Positions 1 through 12,207 are shown, counted from the stretch's first letter. The stretch is 64,000 nt of DNA from Microvelia longipes (GCA_018340805.1 JACMZG010001913.1:18907430-18971429), one strand, 5' to 3'. The notes: generated by a model from the sequence alone, not told the origin. Numbers and translations are program-made.

Positions 1-519
1 CCCACACATTCTACATCTAATCTTCTTTTCATAGTTTGTTTATATTCTCACTCAATTATTCCTACTTATATTATTGTTTTAACACTTTTCTTTTTTAATT
101 TTTAAAAGTACTATTCTTATAAAGTATATTCTCTACATTAATAATAAAAAACTTGAGTTCTGCCCAGTATTACCTGATTTAGACGTCTGAGCCGAGCCGA
201 CTTTTGGCCCATACTTGTGTGTCAAATGAAGTCCTTTTTATTTTTTTAATAAGTCAAAGATGTTCTTCAATATCAAAAATAAAATTAAATTAAAAAATTA
301 ATTTAATTTTATTAAATTAATAAAAGGTTTTGCAAAGGTTTACAGGCAGCCTCCTCCCTCTGGCATTTGCCTTGAGGAGGCTCATCTTTTGTTTTTCATT
401 ATAATTTAAAAAAATTAAATTTTAATTTAAATTTTTAAATTATTAAAAATATAATCAATATAATTATTTGCTGGAACCTTACCGTGCACTCAGATTTATT
501 TAATTCAGGGTTTGGTACC
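1..519. other. AT-rich non-coding stretch
   Basis: No open frame of note. It holds self-complementary A/T runs around 268-325 and one GC-richer hairpin at about 346-381, whose 8-bp arms are AGCCTCCT and AGGAGGCT, followed by a T-rich stretch. I see no gene. Confidence 0.6.
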
Positions 520-1530
520 ATTTGCTAATGAATATTTCAGTATTTTTTGTTCTGTTGGAATAATAAACTCATGCATGCTTGGTTCTAAAAAGTAATATAT
601 TTAACAGTATGTACTACTAATGCACACTTTTAGTAACAATCACTACTTCATACTTCAGCTTTTGGTTCTAATAACTAATTTATGGTTCAGTGTTTGGTAC
701 AAATAAATTATTCATACTTCAACTTTTAATTCCAAGAATTAATTCATACTTCAACTTTTGGTTCTAAATCAACTAATTTTGTCCAGTGTTTTGGTACAAA
801 TAAATAACTTCAGCTTTGGTTCTAATAACTAATTTATGTCCAGTGTTTTGGTACAAATAAATATTTCATATTATTCCAAGAACTAATTTAACTTCAGCTT
901 TGGTTCTAATAACTAATTTATGTCCAGTGTTTGGTAACCAATAACTAATTCATACTTCAACTTTTGGTTCTAATAACTAATTTATGGTCCAGTGTTTTGG
1001 TACAAATAAATAATTCATACTTCAACCTTGGTTCTAATAACTAATTTATGGTCCAGTGTTTGGTACAAATAAATATTCTATTCAACTTTTATTCCAGAAC
1101 TACTTCAACTTTTGGTTCTAATAACTAATTTATGGTCCAGTGTTTTGGTACAAATAAATAATTCATACTTCAACTTTTGGTTCTAATAACTAATTTATGG
1201 TCCAGTGTTTTGGTACAAAAATAAATATTTCATACTTCAACTTTGGTTCTAAACTAATTTATGGTCCAGGTTTTGGTACAAATAAATAATTCATACTTCA
1301 ACTTTTGGTTCTAATAACTAATTTATGGTCCAGTGTTTTATAAAATAATATTCATAAATAATTTATGGTACAAATAAATATTTCAACTTTTTTAATAACT
1401 AATTTATGGTCCAGTGTTTTGGTACAAATAAATATTTCATACTTCAACTTTTAATTCCAAGAACTAATTCATACTTCAGCTTTTAGTTCCAAGAACTAAT
1501 TCATACTTCAACATTTAATTCCAATAACTA
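520..1530. repeat. Minisatellite, 65-bp unit, about 15 degenerate copies
   Basis: A recurring unit contains the landmarks TTCATACTTCAACTTTTGG, TTCTAATAACTAATTTATGG and CCAGTGTTTTGGTACAAATA in that order. The distance between successive TGTTTTGGTA landmarks at 1141 and 1206 is 65 bp. Copies at the left edge are more diverged, and several units are shortened by internal deletions. The right edge grades into a subvariant with AATTCCAAGAACTAATTC. No coding potential is implied. Confidence 0.93.
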
Positions 1531-4043
1531 TGACATATTTTAGTATTTTGTTGCAAAAACTTATTCTTATTTTATTGTCTCATCCTAGCCTTAGGCAATC
1601 TTTCTTCGGGCCGCCTTTAGGAAGCCTAGGATCTCTGTCAAGGAGCCCTAAACTATTGATCTACATGCATTTTACAATTCTTCACCTTCTTCTGAATTTT
1701 TTAACAATTCTTCTCCTCTTTTGAAAAAGTAATGTTTTGTATATTGTACTGTCATGTTTTATTGACTTGTTCGATGTTGAAATCTTCGTATAATTTATTT
1801 CCAAAAACTGAATTAAGTTTAGTTTTTTTTCAGTTTTTTAATTTACATTGTAAAACAGTTAAAGTGCTTGTGTGGACAAGCTTATGTACACATTAGTTTT
1901 GATATTCATGCGTTAGTGTTAGAATCTTTGTTTTCGTATCGGGTGTATCCTCTCTGATACGCAGTTTTATACAGCTTTTGAAGTTCGGTTGCGGGCCAAC
2001 GACCCTTGACTTGCAGCTTCCAGAGAAGAGCAGAAACCTCGGCCGACCTCTCGGTGTCACTTCCCAATCCTTAGTCTTAGAGGTAACTTTTAAACACAAT
2101 GAAACTAGCGCTAGAATACCTATAAAACATCTGCCTTTAAACATTTTCTTCTTTAACCAACTGAAGACTCATTCGCTGAAAATAAGGATGATCGCCATAT
2201 AAATACCCCAGGTTTTTATGTAAAATATTGAACTTTTAAGTCCTCAGTTTAATTTTTCTTTTTATTCTCTTTATTTGAAGCCCTGTAATTTACACTTTAA
2301 ATCATAATGTGTATATTGTTTAGTAGTTGTTAAACTATAAAGGCGCTGGAAAAAATTCGTATTCCTGGTGATGTGTTCTGACAATGTGGTCAATATATGA
2401 TTATTACATAGAAAATAACCACTTTTATTTTGTTATTAACATGCTCATTTGGAACTGCGCCATTTGCTCTGTCCTTCATTTAGGGTATATTATAATGTTA
2501 AATTGGACGTTTTTCAACGAATAAAGTGTTTGATTTTTGACTTGGTACTTAAAATCTAAAACTTGGTATCTTTCATGTGCAATTTTCTAGCAGATCTGGT
2601 CTTTACATCTTTGTCATATCCTTTTGGACGTTTCCATTAGGATTGGAATGAAGCTTTATGAAAGATTTTCTTTCGCAAATCTTTGGATTTAAAAAGGAAA
2701 CCATTCCATAGAGCATGTCTTAACGCTTGTTGTGTGATCCTGTTCTTCATCTACAACAATCTAAACACTTCGTTTGATCTACTAGTTAATACATGTAAAG
2801 AGGCATAATTTATTTAAACCGTCTTGCGTCATCTTGTTAACATTTTATGCAATAGTGAAAGATGATATCTTCTTCAAATCAACTCTAATATGTATCTAAT
2901 ATGCCTAGGGAAGTATAGGGAGTCACGATAGATTTCTTCGGACATTAACTGAGCTGCAAAATCAGAATTTCAATGACGGTCCAACGATTAATTGCATTTC
3001 TCCTGTACCCCTTTTTTCTTACTCTTTTCCGCATAAGCTTAAGATTTTAACGAAAATTCCCTAAAAAGTTCCTGCTTGATGGTTTTTGAATATTCTTTTT
3101 GTCATCTTCGTTATAATTTAGTCGAATTGGCTTTTATATTATGTTATTTTTATACCTATTTAGGCAAACATGATTTTGTTGCTACCTTATGTAAGTGATG
3201 AATTATATTTTACATCAATTTATTATAGTAATGTTAGTTTAAAATTTGTAATAGTTATAGTAACTGCTATATTGGATTTATAACAAAATATAAAGCTGGT
3301 CTTGAAGCAACTTAAAGCAGTTTTGTTTATGAGTTGTTTAGTTTTATTAGTTTACTCCCATTATTGTAACACCTGCTTCCTTCTAGGTACACGGCCACTT
3401 ATATCTCTTCTCTTCATATGTTGACGATATTCTTGTGATACCTACCTTCCTCTTTGCCTTCATTACTTGAATCGGTTTTAACTTTGCATTATCGCTGCAT
3501 TTTAGGAAGGGATTTTGTCTGCATTCTTTTGGTTGATACCGATGCCTCTTGTTGTTTAAATCAGTATTGGTGTCAACTTATAATAAAAAGGTGGAAACTA
3601 GTTTTTTTTAAAGTTGGGTAGAACTTGATTATCTAGTTTTATTAACTAGACTCAGGTTCATCTCGATTATGATGAGTCTGGAAGTTTTGAATTCTCTTTC
3701 TTTGCACATTTTTTATTTTATTATTTTAAATAATTTTTATTAAGTTCAAAAGTGTTTAACTAAATCCAACTTTAGGAGAATGTCTGGTCGGGTTTTTTAA
3801 ATTCGTAACTTTACTTGCTTTGGTCATTGCCAGGTCGCTGATAATAGTGATTTTTCAAATAATGAAAATTATTTAATAGCTTATTCTATTAACTAATTAA
3901 TTAAAGAAAAATTAATTAAGGACAACAAGTTAATTTTTTAAGGTAACAAGTTCTTGTTGGGGACAATGAAATTCCAATACCATCGATAGGCGCGGAGCAG
4001 TGAAAAACTCAGCACCGAGGCAACGGAGCGCCTCGGTGGCGCT
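1531..4043. other. Unannotated AT-rich stretch, no recognisable gene
   Basis: Only short open frames are present. One on the minus strand (2144 down to 1893, 83 codons, true ATG) begins with a hydrophobic stretch resembling a signal peptide, but it matches nothing I know and overlaps an open frame on the other strand. I do not call it a gene. The 1980-2080 segment is locally GC-richer than its surroundings. Confidence 0.5.
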
Positions 4044-4080
4044 ATGTATTTGGCTAAAATTTTATTTTAGCCAAATACAT
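4044..4080. repeat. Perfect 17-bp-arm hairpin
   Basis: ATGTATTTGGCTAAAAT at 4044-4060 and its exact reverse complement at 4064-4080 flank a TTT loop. Directly upstream (3990-4043) is GC-rich sequence with short complementary pieces such as GAGGCAACGGAGCGCCTC. It may be a fold-back end of a small mobile element. Confidence 0.85.
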
Positions 4081-4390
4081 GGTCTTAATATTGTGCTTAG
4101 TTGTTTTTAGGCACTTAAGTCGGGACAGTCTCAATAAGGAACTGAGTCTTAACTATTACACCTCTCTTTTACTAATTCAGCTTCCCGAAGAGAGCAAAAG
4201 AGAGACACCTGTTTGTATTTATATCGTTCTCAAACATCTTTCTGGTGCTTTGTTCTTTACTTTGCTATTTATTTTCCTGAAGATGTCCACAAATGTTTGA
4301 TAAAATATAAGCTAATCCATTTTTAGTTTTTTTGTTGTCCTGTTAAACTTGAAGCTTGTTTATTTCCTATATTTCGATGCCGCTAGGTCG

Positions 4391-4475
4391 TCGCCATTAC
4401 GCGTGGCGTAATGGCGAGCGCCATGTTGCCTCTGCGGCTTCTTGGCCGTGAAGCGACTAATGGGCCGAAGGCCTC
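4391..4475. repeat. GC-rich hairpin cluster
   Basis: TCGCCATTACGC (4391-4402) and GCGTAATGGCGA (4406-4417) are a perfect 12-bp inverted repeat with a GTG loop. GGCCGAAGGCC follows around 4463. Similar small GC palindromes built around NAAGC/NGAGC occur near 4010, 19430 and 24380, which suggests a shared short repeat family. Confidence 0.75.
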
Positions 4476-5624
4476 TTTTTTCTCTTAGTGGTATTACACC
4501 CTTTAGGGGGTAACTAATTGCTAAAGAAGGGTAAATTAATAGTTTAACCAAAAAAACCTTGGTTCTAAGCAAAATATGAAAACTCTGAAACAGTAGAATT
4601 AAACTTATAAATGAAGTGACAAGTTTAATTCTACTTAATTTAAGGCGTATTCCAACTTCTTAGATACTTAAATCTAAGAATTGAATCAAAGTTTAAATTA
4701 GAAAAGCGTCGACTTGGACTTTTTATTTTGCTTTAAACGGGGGATGATATTAGCCTAAGTTATTTTCACTCCTAATTTTGGTGGGAGTGACTTAACAAAC
4801 TAATTAGGGCATTGGATAAGTAGAAATAGTTATTACGAAAACTTTTGTTTTTAACGTCAGTATTTTTCAAAACTTGCACTGTTTATTTTATATATTTATT
4901 TGAATAACAACAAAATTAGTTGGTATAAATATTTTTAGTAGATACTTAGTATCACTTTAAGACACAAGGTCACTCGTGCCCACCCGATGGCAAATCCACA
5001 TTTCATCCTGGTGACTAATCAAGTTACCAAATATAGACTTGTTGAGACTTTTTTTACTGTAATCTTTACAATTATTTTAAGTAATCGTTATTTTGATTGA
5101 GTTTTTGAAATAAAATCGGCTGTAACAAACACTGTAGGCGTCCATGTGAATTTGAAATAAAAATCTTTGCATCTTGTTTTTGAAGTTTAGTTCCTAACTT
5201 AATGTTTAAAACGTTTGCGAGTTGAACCCACCTAGGGTTTTTCCCGCAGGGTAAGTACCCAAATGGATCGAAAGGCCCTAATGCTGGCATTTATTTTTGC
5301 CAGTTTAGGTTTTATGTTTTATTTTATATTTTTTTCATTCCGTGAGCGCCTCTTGTGCCTCATCGTGGGTGATTTATAATTGGTTTCTTTATAGAGCGCC
5401 ACTCCTCACACCCCCTCTCGGTGTCGGATTGTAAGACTTAAAGGATGGAGGTTGTGGAACGGCAGTGGGATCTATGGCGCTTATCTTTACAGCTCTTGTC
5501 TAAATATCATCCGATTCTGGGCAGAGTGAAGTGTAAATACTGTGTCTGATAGGTGAAGTTAGACATACTGAGACCCCTAAATAGGTGGAGCTAGGGTTTG
5601 AACTTTGAAGTGGTTCCCTTCTTT
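4476..5624. other. AT-rich stretch without recognisable gene
   Basis: Open frames of 70 and 72 codons on the minus strand show no familiar motif. The segment 5340-5480 is somewhat GC-richer. I see no RNA gene or repeat here. Confidence 0.5.
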
Positions 5625-6193
5625 TTCTTCTGTTATCCAAAGTGGGTTTAGAGCACTCGTCTCTCTCCTCTCTCTTGGTTTGTCTTCTAAAGTAGGTTTA
5701 GAGCAACTCGTCTCTCTTTCTTGGTTTGTCTTCTAAAGTGGGTTTAGAGCAACTCGCATCTCTCTCTCTCTCTCTCTTGGTTTGTCTTCTAAAGTGGGTT
5801 TAGAGCAACTAGTCTCTCTCTCTCTCTTGGTTTGTCTTCTAAAGCGGGTTTAGAGCAACTCGTCATCTCTCATATCTTCTCCTCTCTCTCTCTTGGTTTC
5901 TCTAAAGTGGGTTTAGAGAACTCGTCTCTCTTCTTGGTTTTCTTCTAAAGTGGGTTAGAGCACCTCTCTTCTACTGGTTTGTCTTCTAAAGTGGGTTTAG
6001 AGCAACTCGTCACTCTCTCTTGGTTTTTCTTCTAAAGGTGGGTTTAAGCACTCGATCTCTCTCTTGGTTTTCTTCTAAAGTGGGTTTAGAGCAACTCGTC
6101 TCTCTCTCTTGGTTTGTCTTCTAAAGTGGGTTTAGAGCAACTCGTCTTCTCTCTCTTGGTTTGACTTCTAAAGTGGGTTTAGAGCAACTAGTC
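5625..6193. repeat. Minisatellite, about 46-bp unit with variable CT run
   Basis: The unit contains TTGTCTTCTAAAGTGGGTTT and AGAGCAACTCGT, followed by a (TC)n stretch of variable length and TTGG. About 12 copies are present. Unit length varies mainly through the CT dinucleotide run. It ends just before a 23-T run at 6203-6225. Confidence 0.92.
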
Positions 6194-6202
6194 CTGTGCT
6201 AA

Positions 6203-6225
6203 TTTTTTTTTTTTTTTTTTTTTTT
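6203..6225. repeat. Poly-T tract (23 T)
   Basis: An uninterrupted homopolymer directly follows the 46-bp minisatellite. It could be the poly-A tail of a minus-strand retroposed copy or simple slippage; the adjoining sequence does not decide this. Confidence 0.9.
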
Positions 6226-6611
6226 GTTTGGATTTTCTAGATGATGGGTATAAAAACTTTATTGGTAATATTATATAAATAACTGCTTTGTATTACAGCT
6301 AATAGATCCTGATTATAGAATTCAATTACTGTTACTGAAAGCTTCTTGTATGCTTGCATCAGTTTTTTATGCTTTCATGAAATATCACATGTTTGTGTCT
6401 CTTCGTTCCCAAGTAACCTTTAGAGGAAGACGTGGCGTACTCGTGATTTGTATCTTGTATTTCTCGGTTGTCACCTCCAGATTTTTTTAAAAGAAGAAAT
6501 TTTAACTTAACCTTTTAAGAAAAATGGCGTGATAGTTACGTTTATATAAGGATAGTAAAAATAATTTTAAGATGCTATTAATAGTTAAATAAGTAAACTA
6601 GAAATTAAAAT

Positions 6612-6790
6612 CACAATCATGTTTTAATTACATGTTTTACTTACAATCATGTTTTTATTACATGTTTTATTTACAATCACGTTTTAATTACATGTTTTAC
6701 TTACAATCCTGTTTTACTTACAATCATGTTTTAATTACATGTTTTACTTACAATCATGTTTTAATTACATGTTTTACTTACAATCATGAA
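6612..6790. repeat. Minisatellite, 30-bp unit, about 6 copies
   Basis: The unit joins ACAATCATGTTTTAATTACA and TGTTTTACTT. One copy is a half unit. The array is short and well conserved. Confidence 0.93.
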
Positions 6791-8160
6791 CTCTAAAATA
6801 CCATTTTATTGTTGTAAGGCAGAAAAGTAGGTATTTTTCTGCCGCTCTCACTGAAATAATTTATGTTAATAGTTTTAATTACTTGTATACTTATTAAACA
6901 CTTTATAAGATCTAACAATTTATTTATTTTCATGCTATATAAAATGTATTGATTTATTTAAATGATGTATATGTTTGTAAGGTTATGAATGTATTATATT
7001 AGATTATAAAAAGTATGGAGTCAGTGGGGCCCGGTAATGGGGTAAGCGTTTTACTCTGTTGTGTGTGTTTTCGTGTAGTTGTAATATTTTTTAGAACGGT
7101 TGTTTCCTAATGGTTTTATATCGGGTCCTCCTTTATATTACCCGAGCTACAATACTATAACTACGGGCCAACTACGAAAGGAGATATCAGTAAAGCTTTC
7201 GTACAATCTGGCAACACTGCATTCATCAAAACAATCTCACTTAACTTAAAAAAAGGCATACCAACTTGTTAAAAGAAATAAAAATACTAAAATTTTCTCA
7301 AATGTATTTAGAATTGTAAAATAATATTAAATTTGTTGTTTTTAATTATAATTTTTTTCAATTGTGTAAAATAAAAATGGCGGAAAATAGTGTCGGTAAA
7401 GCAAGTCTTTTAAGCCGTCGAGAGGGGATTTTTTTTCTTTATCCCCGGAATCAATCGAGTTTGGTGACCCTCACGCAGATCCTCTGCCTTCTGTATTATA
7501 AAGATTTTAAAGAGAATTAATAACTATACTTTACTAGTACGGCTTTTTCTTGAGCCTTAGTCTATTCTATTACTTATCGTAAATCGATTTTTTTATTTTT
7601 TTTTGAGTTTCGCATCCTGGGTAACATCCTTGGATTTTAGATTCCTTTCATATGTAGATTATACTTTGAGCGTAACGGTTGCCACTGCATCTTAAGGTGG
7701 TTTTCTGTAAAGGGTATCCCTCATGATCCACGAGGCTCTAATCGGCCTTTATTATTATTATTAAAACGATACGAACAAAGATGACAGTAACATGATGAAC
7801 AGTAAGATGACGAACAAAGATAAGAAAGATGACAGTAGACCAAAATCGTTGAGATTCAACTGTCTAGCTTTCGCCCAGGGATCTTGGTTGGTCATCAGTG
7901 TAAAGAGATTTATTGAAGCATTTGATTGTTTAAACTTTTCTAATTTTGTTGGGGTTTCTTTCGTTTTAAGTTTGTTTTTATTTGTTCATGTTTTTGTTAA
8001 ACTTTTTACCCTGATGACGTCCTGGATCCCTGGTTGAAAGTTCGGTTGTTGAATCTTAACTATTTAAGAATGTCTTTTTTTATTTACATTTTGTTCACTT
8101 TATTCTTTATAATAATGTCCGTTTTCAGTATAACACACGGTTAAAGTCAGTTGACAGTTG
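6791..8160. other. AT-rich stretch with promoter-like motifs but no gene recognised
   Basis: The stretch contains TGGCAACACTG at 7209-7219 and AAAATGGCGG at 7375-7383 (see findings). A short region at 7765-7835 has imprecise repeats of GATGACAGTAA/GATGACGAACAA. An 81-codon open frame at 7792-8037 starts inside that repeat and is not recognisable. Confidence 0.45.
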
Positions 8161-8382
8161 ATTATAACCATGTACAATACTTATAGAACCTTAGGGCTCA
8201 TCCTACGGAAACCAGTTTAGGTCGCAGTGAGAACCACTAGGCTCAAAGTATAATCTAAAGTTGGCGATAATTTATTTGACAAATCTTATATAAACCGAGA
8301 GTGTTGTCTAGGATACGAACCCCTGACCTCCGTGGGGTCGAAGGTTAGTAGACTAAAGCTTAATAAACCTCCACCACGAAGG
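8160..8382 (-). mobile_element. tRNA-derived SINE-like copy
   Basis: On the minus strand, a box A-like segment (GTGGTGGAGG, near 8380-8368) is followed by a perfect box B-like GGGGTTCGTATCC (complement of 8311-8323). This is the layout of a tRNA-derived Pol III promoter. The spacing is wider than in a tRNA gene, and no complete cloverleaf can be drawn, so this is a SINE head rather than a functional tRNA. The body presumably continues toward 8160. The 3' end is not defined. Confidence 0.6.
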
Positions 8383-8514
8383 CGACCTTAGTTTAATAAA
8401 CAAAGAAAATAATGTTTCTTTGTTCGTAAAACTTATTACTTAAAACTTTTATTAATCGAAACCATCGAAACACGTAAAATGACCCACTTAAAGTACACAA
8501 TCAAATTAAAGGTA

Positions 8515-9270
8515 CGGGGTACCTCGGAACTTTTCCTCATCACGTCGGATTTGCTACGCTTACCCTCCCTACTTCGGACTCGCTTCGCTCTCCTTAGAAT
8601 ATAAAAATCATCAAATTATTTATTTATTTATTATTTATTTATTAGCACATCAACGGGCTTAAGCCCTTTCTACATCACTACATTTCAAAGAAAAATTGTA
8701 TGATTTAACAAACATCATAGATGTACTTGTATTGAAACCGAACCTGGTGCACTAATTTATTACGTAATGTTGTACACTTGTACCGAATTTCAACTCCATT
8801 GTTATTTTCCGATTTTTACATATTTTTTAAAAAACATACAGAGTTCATTTGATAGAAATTTAACTAATGAAAATAATGAGATGACACTTGGCACACGGTA
8901 CATATGTTTGTCTTATATATTGCTACATGTGTCCTAAATATCAAATTATGCGCCACATTTTTACGCGTTTTTTTTAATTTTCAAAACATTTTTAAGTCAT
9001 TATTGTGGGTTAATGACGTCATACAAATATTATTTTCTTGATAGTCTAATTATACCATTAGATTGATTTTTGTGCCAAGTTTTAACTCTATAGGATAAAT
9101 ACTCAGGGAGCTAATATGATAACACACAGCTTTGTGAAAACCGCTTAGGATGCCTTAGAAACACCTAAAACTTATGATTCGGGTTACCTTCAAATAATTC
9201 AGGTTTCGGATGTTTTGCAAATATAATACTTTACCTATATACCTACGATATAAATGAGGAAAAATAAAAA
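8515..9270 (-). mobile_element. Family 2 interspersed element, copy a
   Basis: The reverse complement carries the family 2 landmarks: a head with CTCATTTATA and a run toward AGGAAAAG, then the block GTTATCATCGTAGCTCC-like, GAGTTGAAACT-like, TGACGTCATTAA-like, GTGCCAAGT-like, and at the far end the GAGCGAAGCGAGTCC tail (complement near 8578-8592). No 5S-like segment is discernible in this copy. No coding capacity is seen. The class is uncertain; a non-autonomous element is likely. Confidence 0.75.
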
Positions 9271-9696
9271 GAATTTAAATCTGAAACTCGTTAAGTTAAT
9301 CAAATAATACAAGAGGAAACTTTGAGCTTATAATTTTTTTAAATACTTAAGAGAACATTAATTTTAGTTGTATTCTTAAAGTGCATCAACTTTCTCCTGA
9401 CTGGATTGAATTACGTAGTCTATAAAATATAATAATAATAAAAAATCTTTGGCAAACAGGAAAAATTGGATTCTGTGTGTATGTGTTGTGGAAGGATCTG
9501 AGTGAAATCGATTGTGCACGCTTCGGTTAGTCAGCCATTTTGTCTTTCGACGAGGAACTACAACTAAAAGTTCCACTTAAAGATGGGCTTGGGATGTTGA
9601 AGACGAACTGTGAAATTTTTATAAATCTTGTTTTATTTGAAATATATGTCATTATAAGGTCGTTTGTAGATGGAAATAATACTACTGTCGTGTTTT
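9271..9696. other. Short non-coding stretch
   Basis: Two open frames overlap on opposite strands around 9540-9718, one of which runs into the MITE to the right. Neither resembles a known protein. Confidence 0.5.
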
Positions 9697-10052
9697 TTAG
9701 GCCCGTATTCAAAGACATTTTCCTAACATTCTCCTTAAGGAACTCTTAAGGAGAATGTTAGGAAAATGTTTTTAAGCCACGAAAACCATGTTTTTCCCCA
9801 CTTTTAAACACGGGAACGATCATTTTAAATTTCGGGTGGTAAAACATTTTCCTTACCTAAACCTAAAACATTTTCTATGTTACCAATGTTAGGTTTAGTA
9901 AGAAATGTTTTAAGCCACGAAATTAAATGATCGTTCCGTGTTTAAAAGTGGGAAAAAAACATGGTTTTCGTGGCTTAAAACATTTTCCTAACATTCTCCT
10001 TAAGAGTTCCTTAAGGAAAATGTTAAGAAAATGTCTTTGAATACGGGCCTTA
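9697..10052. mobile_element. PIF/Harbinger-type palindromic MITE with TTA target duplication
   Basis: The element runs from GGCCCGTATTCAAAGACATT at 9700 to the complementary end at 10049 and is flanked on both sides by TTA (9697-9699 and 10050-10052). Three-base TWA duplications and GG-starting termini are typical of PIF/Harbinger elements. Nearly the whole 350 bp folds back on itself: the two halves (about 9700-9860 and 9880-10049) are reverse complements with a few mismatches. Each end also carries a smaller nested hairpin (CTTAAGGAACTCTTAAG on the left). It has no coding capacity and would be mobilised in trans. Confidence 0.9.
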
Positions 10053-10094
10053 GACTGAATGACTACTAAGGTATTTATTAATAGATTAAAAGAA

Positions 10095-10212
10095 AGCAGA
10101 TGTCTTGTTTTAGATTGAAAGAATTCAAATGTCTTATTTCGAATTGAAAGAATAAAAACTATTGTTTTAGATTGGAAGAGTACAAATGTCTCGCTTTAGA
10201 TTGAGAAAATAC
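10095..10212. repeat. Short minisatellite, about 36-bp unit, 3-4 copies
   Basis: Imprecise repeats of GTCTTGTTTTAGATTGAAAG and AATTCAAAT. It lies immediately before the head of a family 2 element. Confidence 0.75.
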
Positions 10213-10214
10213 AA

Positions 10215-10985
10215 TTTTTTACTTTTCTTCATTTATACTGTAGGTATATAGGAAAAGTATTGTTTTTGATAAAAATTTCCGAATCCGAAATGTCACCTGA
10301 TTTTTTTAAATGCCTTTATTAAATTTGATTTTACAATATTTACATGACATACTAATAATTAGAAAAAACAAGGCTCCCTCTCTGCTATAAAGCTTGCGCT
10401 TTGCGCTGCAGAGAGGGAGTTCCTTAACTCTTTATATAGATAGTTTTTAGCACTAGTAACTTCTTAATCTAGACATAATCTTAATCTATGTCTATCTATT
10501 ATCCGTGTCAGGTGTTTTAAACCACTTAGGGGGCGGTTTTTCACAAAGTTGTTTGCCTGTGTGTGTGTCTGTTATCATCGTAGCTCCCAGTGTATTTATG
10601 CTATAAAGTTGAAACTTTGTACAAAAATCAGTCTATTGGTGTAGTTGTGCTATTCACAAAATATTTTTAATGACGTCATTAACTGTAATTAATTTCAAAA
10701 AATCATAAAACCCGGAAAAATGTTGCGATCGGATTTAGATTTGGCACGCATGTTGCTATGTATAAGACTAACATATGTGCCTCGTTTCATTTCATTATCA
10801 GCATTAGGTCAATTTTTATCAGATTACTTGTGAACGTTTTTTTAAAAATTGTAAAAATCAGAAAATAATCCAATCGAGTTAAAATTTGGTACGAGTTTAT
10901 ACCTTTACAAAATAAATAAGTATACCAAGTTCCGTTTCATTACGACAAGTATATCCATGATTTACTTGTTTATCCGGCTTTGATA
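10215..10985 (+). mobile_element. Family 2 interspersed element, copy b
   Basis: The head TTTACTTTTCTTCATTTATA at 10217 is followed by TGTCACCTGA, a hairpin at 10373-10411 (arms CTCCCTCTCTGC and GCAGAGAGGGAG), TGTGTGTCTGTTATCATCG, GTTGAAACTTTGTACAAAAA, TGACGTCATTAA, ACATATGTGCC and GACAAGTATATCCATGAT. The alignment to other copies stops where the 5S-like module would begin. The internal hairpin is absent from other copies and looks like a secondary insertion. Confidence 0.85.
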
Positions 10986-11560
10986 TTGTCGATACGAGTA
11001 TGGCTTGAGATAAGTAATTAAAGCCAGGCTATCAAGGTTGAACTACTGATGATGCACAGTTCTGATCTGCGAAACGTTAAGTTAAGTTTTAAATAATCTC
11101 TTTTATAAGGAATGCAGTCATTAATAAAATGTTTAAAATTATTATCCACAGTTAATTCAGGAAGTATGACTAATTCTGTAAAATATATTCCGTGCATTAA
11201 TATATTCTGTATATTAACATTGCATTAATAATCAATGTAGTTTTATTATTTGTACTTTAAACAATAAAATCCAATCGCTTAATAATATTTTTATATTAAA
11301 TTTTTATTTTTAAATAATTATTTAAAAACCTCTATAGGATATTTGTTCTCGCGTTTTTATATAGAACAAAAATTGTTGTTTAAATATAGCGTCACATCAC
11401 ACACATATCAAGTAAATCTTCTCTGAGAGAAATCTTTACCTACATATCATTTTTTTATAATAAAATAAAAGCATTCCTACCAACATTTAAACGATATATT
11501 TCCCTCTAAAATAGATATAGCTAATTCTACCACACCAAAATTATTGTTATTTCTTCCTAA
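10986..11560. other. AT-rich stretch, no gene
   Basis: Nothing beyond A/T-rich sequence and a few short inverted repeats. Confidence 0.5.
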
Positions 11561-11561
11561 G

Positions 11562-11570
11562 CTATATATC

Positions 11571-11609
<39 letters not shown>

Positions 11610-11738
11610 TATAATATATATATATATATTATATATATATTATATAATAAATATATATATATATATAAATATATTTATTATATACTATATATATATATAT
11701 TATATATTAATAATATATATACATATATATATATATAT

Positions 11739-11769
<31 letters not shown>

Positions 11770-11779
11770 ATATAATATA

Positions 11780-11817
<38 letters not shown>
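11562..11817. repeat. (TA)n microsatellite, interrupted
   Basis: About 255 bp of TA dinucleotides with interspersed ATTATATAT interruptions. Its right edge directly precedes the hAT-like MITE. Long YIYI-type open frames in it are artefacts. Confidence 0.97.
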
Positions 11818-11819
<2 letters not shown>

Positions 11820-11829
11820 CTACGTACAC

Positions 11830-12137
11830 CATAGAGATATATTAGAGGTGACATAGCTTATCTAAATTCATTGAGAAGCCTGAAACATCTTTTTGGGGCT
11901 CTTTGTAACCTCATTGAAAAAACCTCCTTCAATAGTGAGTAAGGTTGTAATTAATAAATTTATTTCCGTTTCCTGCACATTGTTTGTGTTTTGATTTGTA
12001 TTTTTAACGTTTTACTATATAAGTGTATGTAATTTTGTACTGATTATTGATTATATTTTATAGCGAGGTAGTCAGGTTATTTTTTCAATGTTTCAAAATT
12101 TAACCTATAGGGCCTCTCTAGTAATAATATCTCTATG
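11830..12137 (-). mobile_element. hAT-like MITE (family 1), complete copy
   Basis: 308 bp with terminal inverted repeats CATAGAGATAT and, complementary, ATATCTCTATG. On the minus strand the order is: left end, CTAGAGAGGCCCTATAGG, internal AT-rich part, TGAGGTTACAAAGAGCCCC, ATGTTTCAGGCTTCTC, right end. The flanks read GTGTACAG and GTGTACGT on the element's strand, an imperfect 8-bp match. A CA-start and an 8-bp duplication point to the hAT superfamily. It has no coding sequence. The same family recurs at 13.2, 27.4, 30.8, 32.8, 36.5, 39.5 and 48.5 kb. Confidence 0.82.
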
Positions 12138-12207
12138 CTGTACACGACGTAAGCATTTATTATAAAATTATTATAAGTTATTTACGATAGTACTATTCTT
12201 TTAAAAT

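Noticed and set aside
11544..11834. Open frames rich in Ile-Tyr across (TA)n tracts (also at 17342, 21077, 21150, 25727, 29857, 31125)
   Set aside because: They exist because TA repeats encode alternating Tyr/Ile without stops; no codon bias or domain.
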